Program-made: the position numbers and the translations under genes
Assembly: GCA_046758005.1 (NCBI GenBank)
Contig: JBHHZJ010000011.1
Location: forward strand, 1 to 54,652
DNA length: 54,652 nucleotides
Source of the DNA: JBHHZJ01 sp046758005
GTDB lineage: Bacteria > Pseudomonadota > Alphaproteobacteria > Kiloniellales > J153
Direction of reading: 5' to 3'
The notes under the pieces: model-generated
The model's database searches: none
Told to the model about the DNA's origin: nothing
What the model saw: the letters and a program-made list of their open reading frames with translations, nothing else
Shown here: one piece after another, positions 10,141 to 18,441 of the stretch
Layout: each line of letters begins with the position of its first letter
Position numbering within the stretch: the first letter of the stretch is position 1

Positions 10141-11148
10141 TCAGACGACCTGGAAGCCGTGCGCGTAAGGGTCGCGCTCGTCGATGAAGATGGTGTTGAA
10201 GCCGGTGATCCGCGCCCAGCCCTCGATCGAGGGCACGATCGCCTCGTGGTTGCCGACCTTGGTGGCGGCTTCGACCCGGCCGCGGAACAGCGAGCCGATG
10301 ATGCTCTCGTGCACGAACTCCTCGCCCACCCCGAGCTTGCCCTTGGCGACGAGCTGGGCCATGCGCGCCGAGGTCCCGGTGCCGCACGGGCTGCGGTCGA
10401 TCGCCTTGTCGCCGTAGAACACCGCGTTGCGGGCGTGCGCCTGCCCGTGGCGCGGCCGGCCGGTCCACAGGATGTGGCTGACGCCGCGGATCGTCCCGTC
10501 CTCCGGGTGGACGACCTCGATCGCCTCGTTGAGATTTCGGCGCAGCACGGGCGACATACGCACGAGGTCGGCGGCGGAGAAGTCGGCCAGGTCGCGGTAA
10601 TTCTCCTGCGGCTCGACGATGGCGTAGAAGTTGCCGCCGTAGGCGATGTCGGCGCTGAGCTGGCCGAGGTCCGGGCACTCGGCGGTCACCCCTTCGGCCG
10701 CCAGATAGGCGCCCACGTTGCGGATGCGCACCGCCTCGACGAAGCCGTTGTCCATGCGGTAGCGCGCCTCGACCGGGCCGGCCGGCGTGTCGAGGTGCAG
10801 CACGCCGTCCTCCCTCGGCTGCGCCAGGCCGCGCTCGAGCGCGAAGGTCACCGTGCCGATCGTGCCGTGCCCGCACATGGGCAGGCAGCCGCTGGTTTCG
10901 ATGAACAGGACCGCCACGTCGGAATCGGCCCGCGTCGGCGGATAGAGGATCGCGCCCGACATCATGTCGTGGCCGCGCGGCTCGAACATCAGCGCCGTGC
11001 GGATCCAGTCGTAGCGCGCAAGGAAGTCCTGGCGCCGCTCGCTCATCGTGCCGCCGCGCAAGGGCGGGCCGCCGCCGGCGACCAGGCGCACCGGGTTGCC
11101 GCAGGTGTGGCCGTCGATGCAGAAAAAGGTGTTCGGCTTGAGGGGCAT
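10141..11148 (-). CDS. Proline racemase family, probable 4-hydroxyproline 2-epimerase
   Basis: 335 aa. Both catalytic cysteines are present: Cys92 in MCGHGTIG and Cys255 in DRSPCGTGTSARMA. This two-Cys state marks racemases/epimerases; the trans-3-hydroxyproline dehydratase branch has Thr at the second position. The N-terminal DGHTCGNPVRLVAGGGPP fits the hydroxyproline-epimerase branch, which converts trans-4-hydroxy-L-proline to cis-4-hydroxy-D-proline as the first catabolic step. A DapA-like candidate for a later step is at 46630-47535 and an enolase-type hydroxyproline enzyme at 38605-39708. The D-hydroxyproline dehydrogenase is not in the window. It is transcribed divergently from proC. 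Proline racemase itself cannot be excluded from sequence alone. Confidence 0.88.
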   Translation of the reverse strand: MPLKPNTFFCIDGHTCGNPVRLVAGGGPPLRGGTMSERRQDFLARYDWIRTALMFEPRGHDMMSGAILYPPTRADSDVAVLFIETSGCLPMCGHGTIGTVTFALERGLAQPREDGVLHLDTPAGPVEARYRMDNGFVEAVRIRNVGAYLAAEGVTAECPDLGQLSADIAYGGNFYAIVEPQENYRDLADFSAADLVRMSPVLRRNLNEAIEVVHPEDGTIRGVSHILWTGRPRHGQAHARNAVFYGDKAIDRSPCGTGTSARMAQLVAKGKLGVGEEFVHESIIGSLFRGRVEAATKVGNHEAIVPSIEGWARITGFNTIFIDERDPYAHGFQVV

Positions 11149-11325
11149 GTTCCGCCTGCTCCGACCGGTCGCGGGAGTCTATCCGAATCGCCCGATCCAT
11201 GCCATGGCCCGCCTGGACATGGCCGGTCCTTCTCGTGAAACCCGTGACAATGCGAGCCCGGATCGGGCAACCTAGCCGGCTCTGTGGACGGCCCGCGCCG
11301 CGCATCCGACCGCATCGGGGAGATC

Positions 11326-12132
11326 ATGGCTCTCGGCTTCATCGGCACCGGCAACATCGCCGCGGCGGTGGTGAGCGGCCTGTGCGCCTCGGACCGGCCA
11401 CCGGCGCGCGTGCTGCTCTCGCCGCGCAACGCAGACAAGGCGGCGGCGCTGGCCGCCGCGTTCGCCCAAGTCGCGGTCGCCGATGACAACCAGGCCGTGA
11501 TCGACGGCAGCGATACGGTCGTGCTCGCCGTGCGCCCGCAAGTCGCGCGGGAGGTGCTGGCGCCGCTCGCGTTCCGCGCCGAGCAGGAGGTCGTCAGCCT
11601 GCTCGCGCTCACGCCGCTGGAGACGGCGCGGGAAATGGTCGCCCCGGCGCGCCGCGTCGTGCGCGCCCTGCCGCTGCCGTCGTGCGCGCGCCGGCTGGGT
11701 CCCGTCGTCGTCTACCCGGCGGAGCCGGCGGCCATGGACCTGTTCGCGCGCGTCGGCGCCGTTCTCGCCGCCGGGGACGAGCGCGAGTTCAACGTGCTCT
11801 GGAGCCTGACCGCGTTGATCGCGCCCTACTTCGCGCTGATCGCGGAGGGGGCCGGCTGGGCGGCGAATGCGGGCGTCGCGCCGGCCACCGCCGGGACCTA
11901 CCTGACCGCCATGTTCCACGCCCTGTCGGTCCTGGCCGCCGAGGTGCGCGACGGGGATTTCGACCCGCTGATCCGCGAGGCCGCGACACCGGGCGGGCTC
12001 AACGAGCAGGCGCTCGGCGCGATCCGCGCGGCCGGCGGCTACGCGGCGTTCCTCGCCGCGCTCGACTCGATCCTGGCGCGCCTGGGCGAGGACGTGCCTG
12101 CGCGCGCCGCGGCGAAGGAGGGCGGAGCGTGA
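11326..12132 (+). CDS. proC: Pyrroline-5-carboxylate reductase-like protein
   Basis: 268 aa. The start at ATG 11326 has a GGGGAG ribosome site. The N-terminal Rossmann motif LGFIGTGNIAAAVVSG and the helical C-terminal dimerisation domain are typical of ProC, which reduces pyrroline-5-carboxylate to proline with NAD(P)H. The family signature near the C-terminus, usually SPGGTT, reads TPGGLNEQAL, so this is a divergent branch and another imine or pyrroline substrate is possible. The stop overlaps the GTG of the following SDR (GTGA at 12129-12132), suggesting translational coupling. The neighbouring divergent hydroxyproline-type epimerase makes a role in proline or hydroxyproline turnover plausible. 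Confidence 0.8.
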   Translation: MALGFIGTGNIAAAVVSGLCASDRPPARVLLSPRNADKAAALAAAFAQVAVADDNQAVIDGSDTVVLAVRPQVAREVLAPLAFRAEQEVVSLLALTPLETAREMVAPARRVVRALPLPSCARRLGPVVVYPAEPAAMDLFARVGAVLAAGDEREFNVLWSLTALIAPYFALIAEGAGWAANAGVAPATAGTYLTAMFHALSVLAAEVRDGDFDPLIREAATPGGLNEQALGAIRAAGGYAAFLAALDSILARLGEDVPARAAAKEGGA

Positions 12133-12881
12133 GCGACGGCGCAATTCTGCGGCCGGGCGCGGTGGCGCTCGTGGCCGGGGCGAGCGCCGGCATCGGCGCG
12201 GCGACCGCGGCGGCCCTGGCGGAGGCGGGCGCCCGGGTGATCTGCGCGGCCCGCGACAAGCGGCGTCTCGACGACATGGCGGCGCGGCTGGACCAGGGCG
12301 CGCACGCGCTCGAGCTGGACGTGACCGACCCGGCCTCGACGGCGAGCCTGGTCGAGCGCCTGCCCGGGGACCTGCGCGCGATCGACATGCTGGTCGCCTG
12401 CGCCGGGCACGACCTCGGCGGCCGGCGGCGCTTCGACAGGGGCGACGTCGCCGACTGGGCGGGCATCGTCGAGACCAACGTGACCGGCATGATCCGGGTC
12501 TGCCACGCGGTCGTTCCGGGCATGCTCGCGCGCGGGCGCGGCCACGTCGTCACGCTCGGTTCGACCGCGGGTCTGAGGACCTATCCCGGCGGCACGATCT
12601 ACGGCGCCACGAAGTTCGCCGTGCGCGCCTTCACCGAGGCCTTGCGCGCCGACTACAAGGATACGGACCTGCGGGTCACCGAGATCCTGCCCGGCCTGAC
12701 GCGCACGGAGTTCGCCGCGCGCCGCCTGCGCGGCGACGCGGCCAAGGGAGCGGCCTATTACGACGGCTTTCCGGGAAGCCTGGAGGCCGAGGACATCGCG
12801 CGCGCCATCGTCTTCGCGCTGAGCCAGCCGGCGCGCGTCACGGTGGCGCAGATGGTCGTCGTGCCGACCCGGGAACCCTGA
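12129..12881 (+). CDS. Short-chain dehydrogenase/reductase (SDR)
   Basis: 250 aa from GTG 12129, which overlaps the proC stop by four bases. It is a classical SDR: cofactor motif AGASAGIGAATA (about 15-26), NNAG-equivalent VACAGHD, catalytic Ser in LGSTAG and Tyr/Lys in YGATK. Arg residues after the second strand (CAARDKRR) suggest NADP(H). The sequence resembles the YdfG/serine-3-dehydrogenase-like group (TEILPGLTRTEF), so a hydroxy-acid substrate is possible. It is probably co-expressed with the ProC-like reductase. The exact reaction is unknown. Confidence 0.88.
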   Translation: MSDGAILRPGAVALVAGASAGIGAATAAALAEAGARVICAARDKRRLDDMAARLDQGAHALELDVTDPASTASLVERLPGDLRAIDMLVACAGHDLGGRRRFDRGDVADWAGIVETNVTGMIRVCHAVVPGMLARGRGHVVTLGSTAGLRTYPGGTIYGATKFAVRAFTEALRADYKDTDLRVTEILPGLTRTEFAARRLRGDAAKGAAYYDGFPGSLEAEDIARAIVFALSQPARVTVAQMVVVPTREP

Positions 12882-12909
12882 CCGCCCCGCAGACGAGGAG
12901 AGAACGCTC

Positions 12910-14091
12910 ATGACCCTCGCATTGGATGCCGCCGCGTGCCTGCCCGAGGACGGCGACGCCGGGACGCTGGTCGGGCGCGCCTGGGTGCCGGGACGGCACC
13001 CGGGGCCGTCGGTCGTCGTGATCGAGGACGGCCAGGTCTTCGACGTCTCGGCCGCCGCGCCGACCATCGCCCACCTGCTCGACGCGGAGGCGCCGGTCGC
13101 GCTGCTGCGCGCGGCCGGGCGGAACGCGCCGCTCGGCGCCGTGGACGCGCTACTCGCCAACACCCCGCGGCGGGGGCGCGACGAGATCCGGCCGTGGTTG
13201 CTCGCGCCGTGCGACCTGCAGGCGCTCAAGGCCGCCGGCGTCACCTTCGTGGCCAGCCTGCTCGAGCGCGTCATCGAGGAGCGCGCCAAGGGCGACCCCG
13301 CCAGGTCCGAGGACATCCGGCGCAGCCTGTCCGAGACCGCCGGCATCGACCTTGCGGCGGTGCGGCCCGCCTCGGCCGAGGCCGAGCGCCTGAAGGCGGC
13401 GCTGATCGAGCGCGGCCTGTGGTCGCAGTACCTGGAGGTCGGCATCGGCCCCTACGCCGAGGTGTTCACCAAGGCCCAGCCCATGTCGGCGGTCGGCACC
13501 GGCGCCGACATCGGCCTGCACCCGGACTCGACGTGGAACAACCCGGAGCCGGAGGTCGTGCTGGTGGTCGATCCCAGGGGGCGCATCGTCGGCGCGACGC
13601 TCGGCAACGACGTCAACCTGCGCGACTTCGAGGGGCGCAGCGCGCTCCTGCTCGGGCGGGCGAAGGACAACAACGCCTCGTGCGCGCTCGGCCCCTTCAT
13701 CCGCTTGTTCGACGAAACCTTCGGCCTCGACGACGTGCGCCGGGCCGAGGTCAGGCTGACCATCGAGGGGCCGGACGGCTACCGGCTGGAGGCGGCCAGC
13801 TCGATGCGCGAGATCAGCCGCGACGTGACCGAGCTGGTCGCGCAGACGATCAACGAGAACCATCAATACCCGGACGGGCTGCTGCTGTTCACCGGGACCA
13901 TGTACGTCCCCGTGCAGGACCGTGACCGGCCGGGCGAGGGCTTCACCCACAAGACCGGCGACATCGTGCGCATCGCCTCGGACAAGCTCGGCTGCCTGGT
14001 CAACCGGGTGGACTGGAGCAACCGCCTCCCGCCGTGGGACTTCGGCGCGCGCGAGCTGATGCGCAGCCTCGCCGGCCGCGGCCTGCTTTGA
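12910..14091 (+). CDS. Fumarylacetoacetate hydrolase (FAH) family protein
   Basis: 393 aa, starting 28 nt after the SDR with an AGGAGAGAA ribosome site. The catalytic FAH-type region is in the C-terminal two-thirds: a metal-binding stretch NPEPEVVLVVDPRGRI, GNDVNLRDFEG and a closing LFTGTMYVP. The Glu pair in PEPEV is the usual divalent-metal ligand. The N-terminal 150 residues are longer than in short FAH proteins, as in several sugar-acid dehydratases and hydrolases of the family. Known relatives cleave or dehydrate 2-keto-3-deoxy sugar acids or diketo acids. A sugar-acid substrate would match other genes here, but I cannot assign one. It is likely in the proC-SDR operon. Confidence 0.82.
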   Translation: MTLALDAAACLPEDGDAGTLVGRAWVPGRHPGPSVVVIEDGQVFDVSAAAPTIAHLLDAEAPVALLRAAGRNAPLGAVDALLANTPRRGRDEIRPWLLAPCDLQALKAAGVTFVASLLERVIEERAKGDPARSEDIRRSLSETAGIDLAAVRPASAEAERLKAALIERGLWSQYLEVGIGPYAEVFTKAQPMSAVGTGADIGLHPDSTWNNPEPEVVLVVDPRGRIVGATLGNDVNLRDFEGRSALLLGRAKDNNASCALGPFIRLFDETFGLDDVRRAEVRLTIEGPDGYRLEAASSMREISRDVTELVAQTINENHQYPDGLLLFTGTMYVPVQDRDRPGEGFTHKTGDIVRIASDKLGCLVNRVDWSNRLPPWDFGARELMRSLAGRGLL

Positions 14092-14231
14092 TCGGCCGGC
14101 GCGCGGCCTTGGCGCTGGTATCGGTCGGCGCCCTTCATCGCCGGTTAACACTTATCGGTCGAGAATCTCCCTCGTAATGAAACCGGGGCGTCAGGCGCGC
14201 CGCGACGCCGGTGTCAGGACGACGGCTGGCC

Positions 14232-14837
14232 ATGACCCGATACGGGCCGAGAATCGAGAGGATTTCGGAGCGGCAGTTCCGGGACTTCGCCAAGCGCTTC
14301 GCCACGTCCCCGGAGATCGGGCCGATCCGCACGTCGCTCGACGCCGATGCCCCCGGCGAGCCCGGCGTCGAGCGCGTGCTCGTCGGTCTGTGGGGCTGCG
14401 ACCGGCTGTGCGCGGTAGCGTGTCTCCACGTTTACGAGGGCCGCGCCGATGCGGCGTGCCAAGTGGTCAAGCTCGACTCGGTCATCGCCGACACCGACCT
14501 CCGGCGCCGCGGGCTGGCCGGGCTGTTGCTGGCGCAATCGTTCAAGGATCTGGTTGCGCACGGGCCGGGAAACGTCTCGCGGATCTACGCCCATTCGGTC
14601 CATCCCGCGACCGTCCGCCTGCTCCGGCGCCTCGGGTTCAGCGATCCGCCGATGGTCGGCGCGCCCATTTCCGACATCGGCGTCGAGACCGAGGCGCGCG
14701 ACGCGTTCCTGAAGGCCTGCGAGGAACCGATCAGGGGCCGCATGGACCAGATGCGCCTTCAATGCGAGCTGTGCCGAAACGCGGACAAGCGCGCCCGGCC
14801 CTGGTGCCTGCCGAGCGGCGAATCGCGAAAGTTCTGA
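14232..14837 (+). CDS. GNAT-like acetyltransferase with C-terminal cysteine cluster
   Basis: 201 aa from ATG 14232; GTG 14211 is an alternative start and neither has a good ribosome site. The central part has a GNAT-like acetyl-CoA loop (DTDLRRRGLAGLLLAQ) preceded by a beta-strand with VVKLDSVIA. It is followed by SRIYAHSVHPATVRLLRRLGF, the usual end of the fold. The last 25 residues carry CELC and a third Cys (PWCLP), which could bind zinc. The substrate is unknown. It lies 21 nt upstream of the deacetylase-family gene and is probably co-transcribed, an interesting acetylase/deacetylase pairing. Confidence 0.65.
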   Translation: MTRYGPRIERISERQFRDFAKRFATSPEIGPIRTSLDADAPGEPGVERVLVGLWGCDRLCAVACLHVYEGRADAACQVVKLDSVIADTDLRRRGLAGLLLAQSFKDLVAHGPGNVSRIYAHSVHPATVRLLRRLGFSDPPMVGAPISDIGVETEARDAFLKACEEPIRGRMDQMRLQCELCRNADKRARPWCLPSGESRKF

Positions 14838-14858
14838 GCGCGCGACGCACGAGGCGCC

Positions 14859-15785
14859 ATGACCACGATCCTTTTCTCGCACCCGGCGTGCCTGGAGCAC
14901 GAGACGGGTCCCGATCATCCGGAATCCGCCGCGCGGCTGAGGGCCGTCCTGGACAGGCTCGCCGAGCCCGCATTCGCAGGCCTGGAGCGCGGAGACGCGC
15001 CCCCCGCCGAACGGGCGCAGCTTTCCCGGGTTCACGACATCGCCTACATCTCGCAGGTCTACGCCTCGATGCCCGCCAAGGGCGAGGCGCACCTATCGCC
15101 GGACACCATCCTTTCGCCCGGCTCGTTGAACGCGAGCCTGCGCGCGGCCGGAGCGGTCTGCGCCGCCGTCGATGCGGTCGCGACCGGCGCAGCGCGGAAC
15201 GCCTTCTGCGCGGTGCGACCGCCCGGTCACCATGCGGCGGCTGCCAACACGATGGGCTTCTGCGTCTTCAACAACGTGGCCGTCGGGGTGGAACAGGCGC
15301 GCCACGTCCATGGGTTCGGGCGGGTGGCGGTCGTGGACTTCGACGTGCACCACGGCAACGGGACCGAAGCGATCTACCGCACCGAGCGCGATGTGATGGT
15401 CGCCTCGATTCACCAATCGCTCATCTTTCCGGGATCCGGCGCCAGCACCGAGGTCGGCGTGGGCAACATCGTGAACGTGCCGCTCCCGCGCAACACCTCG
15501 GCGGCCGATTTCCGCCTCGCCTTCGCGCAGAGGATCGTCCCGCCGCTCAGGGCGTTCGATCCGGATTTTCTCTTCGTCTCGGCCGGGTTCGACGCCGATG
15601 TCCGCGACCCGCTCGCCGACCAGCACCTCATGAACCCCGATTTCACGTGGCTGACCGAGCAACTCATGGCGGTGGCGGGCGCCCATTGCGGCGGCAGGCT
15701 GGTCTCGGTGCTGGAAGGCGGCTACAACCCGGAGGCCCTGGCCCCCGCCTGCGCGGCGCACGTGTCCGCGCTGATGCGGCGGTAA
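14859..15785 (+). CDS. Histone deacetylase family (acetylpolyamine amidohydrolase-like) protein
   Basis: 308 aa. The arginase/deacetylase fold is clear: HPACLEHETGPDHPESAARL at the N-terminus, the active-site His pair in RPPGHHAA, zinc ligands in VVDFDVHHGNGT and a downstream Asp (AGFDADVRDPL), and EGGYN near the end. Bacterial members deacetylate acetylpolyamines, acetoin-related compounds or lysines. The substrate is not evident. It follows the GNAT-like gene by 21 nt on the same strand. All metal and proton-relay residues appear intact, so it should be catalytically active. Confidence 0.93.
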   Translation: MTTILFSHPACLEHETGPDHPESAARLRAVLDRLAEPAFAGLERGDAPPAERAQLSRVHDIAYISQVYASMPAKGEAHLSPDTILSPGSLNASLRAAGAVCAAVDAVATGAARNAFCAVRPPGHHAAAANTMGFCVFNNVAVGVEQARHVHGFGRVAVVDFDVHHGNGTEAIYRTERDVMVASIHQSLIFPGSGASTEVGVGNIVNVPLPRNTSAADFRLAFAQRIVPPLRAFDPDFLFVSAGFDADVRDPLADQHLMNPDFTWLTEQLMAVAGAHCGGRLVSVLEGGYNPEALAPACAAHVSALMRR

Positions 15786-15959
15786 CCCGGGTCGGGATCA
15801 CCGCGTTGCCGGAGAAAACGACAGCCCGGCGGCTCGACCAAGGCGCGGGCCACGGACACTGCGGGATGCCTCCAAGCCGCCGCTGGGGGCCCGGGCGCGG
15901 GTGTGCCCATGGTCGCCGTCGGCCGCCGAATCCCGGCCCGAGCGGGCCGGCCGAGGGCT

Positions 15960-16163
15960 CTATGTGTGCCGCCTGGCGAGCTCGGGGAGCGCCGCGTAGA
16001 GGCTATCCAGGAAAGCCGCCGCCTTCTCCCTGGTCGGGAAGCGGGCAAGTGTGGCGCGGCCGCGCCGACCTCGCTCGTCGATCAGCATGGCAACCGCGGC
16101 CCAGTCGTTCTCCTCGTCCCCGAACTCGAGCACGACCGACAGACGTTGCGCCGAGTCGAACAT
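15960..16163 (-). CDS. 67-aa conserved-looking protein of unknown function
   Basis: 67 aa, read from ATG 16161-16163 (minus strand), with an excellent GGGAGGA ribosome site 7 nt upstream. The protein starts MFDSAQRLSVVLEFGDEE and has an alternating beta-like N-terminal half. Its C-terminal helix FPTREKAAAFLDSLYAALPE resembles small modification-or-binding domains of the DUF1488/dodecin size class, but I do not recognise a family. It contains no Cys, signal or membrane segment. It is divergent from the metallophosphatase gene. Confidence comes from the ribosome site and the non-random composition. Confidence 0.6.
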   Translation of the reverse strand: MFDSAQRLSVVLEFGDEENDWAAVAMLIDERGRRGRATLARFPTREKAAAFLDSLYAALPELARRHT

Positions 16164-16334
16164 TGCAAAGTCCTCCCTTGGCTCACGATTCACCGGCTCG
16201 GGTGCGGCCCGGACCGGCCGTGGCCAACCCGGTGGCTGCGACCGTGCGCCGCCGTTACAGTTTAGACCATAAGAGCGCGCCGGGGCAGACACGGTCGCCG
16301 CTTGGGCGCGCCGGAGCGCGAGAGGAAGGCCGCG

Positions 16335-17321
16335 GTGTCCGATCGTACGAGTTGTAGGAGGGCCGGCGCCTTGGGTTTGAGCGTAGGGGCGCGGTGGGCG
16401 TGCGCCGCCGGAGCGCTTCTCGCTGCGCTGATCCCGCCGCCGCCGGCGGCCATGGCGCAACAGGACCGGGTGGCGGTGATCGCCGCCGGCGACATCGCGG
16501 ACTGTCGCACCTCGGGGGCGGAACATACCGCCGGCCTGCTCGACGACCTGGACGGCGTCATCCTCGCGCTCGGCGACCTGGCCTACGACCGGGGATCCGC
16601 GGAGGAGTTCCACCGCTGCTACGGGCCCACGTGGGGCCGGCACAAGGCGCGGACCCGGCCGGCCCCGGGCAACCACGAGTACGAAACGCCGCAGGCGGCG
16701 GGATACTTCGCCTATTGGGGCGCGCGCGCCGGGAAAGCGGGCCAAGGGTTCTACAGCTTCGACCTCGGCGCCTGGCACATTGTGGCGCTCAACAGCAACA
16801 TCGCCGCCGCGCCCGGTTCGGCGCAGGAGCTGTGGCTGCGTCGCGACCTGGCGGCCACGGGCGCGCGCTGCATCCTGGCGTTCTGGCACCATCCGGTCTT
16901 CAGCTCCGGTCCGCACGGGGATATCCCGACCATGCGGGCGCTGGTCCGCCGCCTCCACGAGGCCGGAGCCAGCGTCGTCCTGGCCGGGCACGATCACCTC
17001 TACGAGCGATTCGCGCCGCAGGACCCGGACGGCCGGCTCGACGCGCGAGGCGGCATCCGGGCCTTCACCGTCGGAACCGGCGGCGCCCGCCTGTACCACT
17101 TCCGGCAGGCCCGGCCGAACAGCGAGTTCCGTTACCGGGGAAGCTGGGGCCTCCTGCGTCTCGCGCTCGAACCGGACGGGTATGCCTGGGAGTTCCTCGC
17201 CGTCGACGGGCGCCGCATCGACGCCGGGCGCGCGGCGTGCGTCGCGCGCAATGCGGGACACGGTGAGGACGCCCGAGGCCGCGACCCGGACGCTCTGGCG
17301 CTGACTCGGCGCACGCATTAG
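16335..17321 (+). CDS. Secreted calcineurin-like metallophosphatase
   Basis: 328 aa from GTG 16335 (AGGAAGG ribosome site). A signal peptide with a hydrophobic core (ACAAGALLAALIPPPPAAMA) ends near residue 40, so the enzyme is exported. The metallophosphoesterase motifs are all present: AAGDIADC (GDxxD), LALGDLAYD, APGNHEYE (GNHE), FWHHPVFSS (HH) and LAGHDHLYER (GHxH). The layout is that of purple-acid-phosphatase-like enzymes that hydrolyse phosphoesters in the periplasm or outside. The C-terminal tail is hydrophilic and poorly conserved-looking. It stands alone, with the lacI-type gene 78 nt downstream on the same strand. Confidence 0.88.
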   Translation: MSDRTSCRRAGALGLSVGARWACAAGALLAALIPPPPAAMAQQDRVAVIAAGDIADCRTSGAEHTAGLLDDLDGVILALGDLAYDRGSAEEFHRCYGPTWGRHKARTRPAPGNHEYETPQAAGYFAYWGARAGKAGQGFYSFDLGAWHIVALNSNIAAAPGSAQELWLRRDLAATGARCILAFWHHPVFSSGPHGDIPTMRALVRRLHEAGASVVLAGHDHLYERFAPQDPDGRLDARGGIRAFTVGTGGARLYHFRQARPNSEFRYRGSWGLLRLALEPDGYAWEFLAVDGRRIDAGRAACVARNAGHGEDARGRDPDALALTRRTH

Positions 17322-17399
17322 ACTCCTAGCCAGGTCCGGCGCGTGCCCACGGCCGCCGACAGCGGGCGGGCTGCGGGGCGGCCAAGCGGGGAGGACCCG

Positions 17400-18425
17400 G
17401 TGCACAGGGCGGAGTTGGCGAAGACCAGGCTGTCCGACGTGGCCAAGCTCGCGGGCGTATCCGCCGCGACGGTCTCGCGCGCGATCAACTCGCCGGAGAA
17501 GGTCAGTGCGGCGCTGCGCCAGCGCGTGACCGCGGCGGTGGATCAGCTTCACTACGTGCCGCACGGCGCGGCGCGGGCGCTGGCCTCGCGCCGCTCGCGC
17601 ACGATCGGGGCGGTGGTCCCCACACTCGACATCGCGATCTTTGCCGCCGGCGTCGCGGCCCTGCAAAACCGCCTGCACGCCTCCGGCTACACGCTCCTCG
17701 TGGCCAACGCCGAGTACGACCTGGCCAAGGAGGCCCAGCAGGTCCGCGCCCTCCTGGAGCGCGGCGTCGACGGCCTGGTCCTGGTCGGCGGGCTGCACCT
17801 GCCGGAGGTCTACAACCTGCTGCAGAAGAACCGGGTCCCCTTCGTCAACACTTATAACTTCGGGCCCGAGGCCGAGCACCCTTGCATCGGGATCAACCAT
17901 TACCTGGCGGCGTACCGCGTGATCGAGTACCTGCTCGACCTGGGCCACCGGCGCTTCGGGATGATCACGAGCCCGGTCAGGAACAACGATCGGATCAAGG
18001 CCCGGCGCGACGGATTCCTCGACGCGTTGCGCGACCACGATCTGCCGCTACCGGCCGCGCGAGCGTTCGAGGTGCCCTACACCATCGCCGACGGCGGCAC
18101 GGCGCTGCGCTCGCTGCTCGGGATCGGCGCGGGCGTCACCGCCGTGACGTGCACCGCCGACATGCTGGCCATCGGGGCGCTGCAGGAATGCCGCGCGCTC
18201 GGCGTGCGGGTTCCCGGCGAGGTTTCGGTGACCGGGTTCGACGACCTGGATCTGGCCATGCACCTAGACCCGCCGCTCACCACGGTGCGGATTCCGGCGG
18301 CCGAACTCGGCCGGCGGGCGGGCGACTATCTGCTCGCCCGGATCAACGGCCGGGCGGTGCCGCATCGGGTCGAGCTTTCGGCCCATCTGATCGTGCGCGG
18401 CTCGACCGGCCGGCCGGGCGGATAA
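17400..18425 (+). CDS. LacI-family transcriptional regulator
   Basis: 341 aa from GTG 17400, which has a GGGGAGGA ribosome site 4-5 nt upstream; an earlier GTG at 17343 is less likely. The N-terminal HTH (about 10-35: LSDVAKLAGVSAATVSRAIN) and hinge with LASRRSRTIG are textbook LacI, followed by a periplasmic-binding-protein-like sensor ending VSVTGFDDLDLAMHLDPPLTTVR. The gene faces the CoA-transferase/GH88 operon. Two LacI-type boxes occur in the window, at the GH88 start (20841-20856) and before the ABC transporter (23258-23273), so this is their likely repressor. The inducer is inferred to be a uronate or oligosaccharide fragment. Confidence 0.95.
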   Translation: MHRAELAKTRLSDVAKLAGVSAATVSRAINSPEKVSAALRQRVTAAVDQLHYVPHGAARALASRRSRTIGAVVPTLDIAIFAAGVAALQNRLHASGYTLLVANAEYDLAKEAQQVRALLERGVDGLVLVGGLHLPEVYNLLQKNRVPFVNTYNFGPEAEHPCIGINHYLAAYRVIEYLLDLGHRRFGMITSPVRNNDRIKARRDGFLDALRDHDLPLPAARAFEVPYTIADGGTALRSLLGIGAGVTAVTCTADMLAIGALQECRALGVRVPGEVSVTGFDDLDLAMHLDPPLTTVRIPAAELGRRAGDYLLARINGRAVPHRVELSAHLIVRGSTGRPGG

Positions 18426-18441
18426 AGGGGCCGCGCCGGCC

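Noticed and set aside
14177..16357. A 726-codon frame across the GNAT and deacetylase genes
   Set aside because: It is out of frame with both recognised proteins and has no domain-like sequence.
15960..18038. A 692-codon minus-strand frame
   Set aside because: Only the last 67 codons, with their own ribosome site, look real; the rest is antisense to the metallophosphatase and LacI genes.
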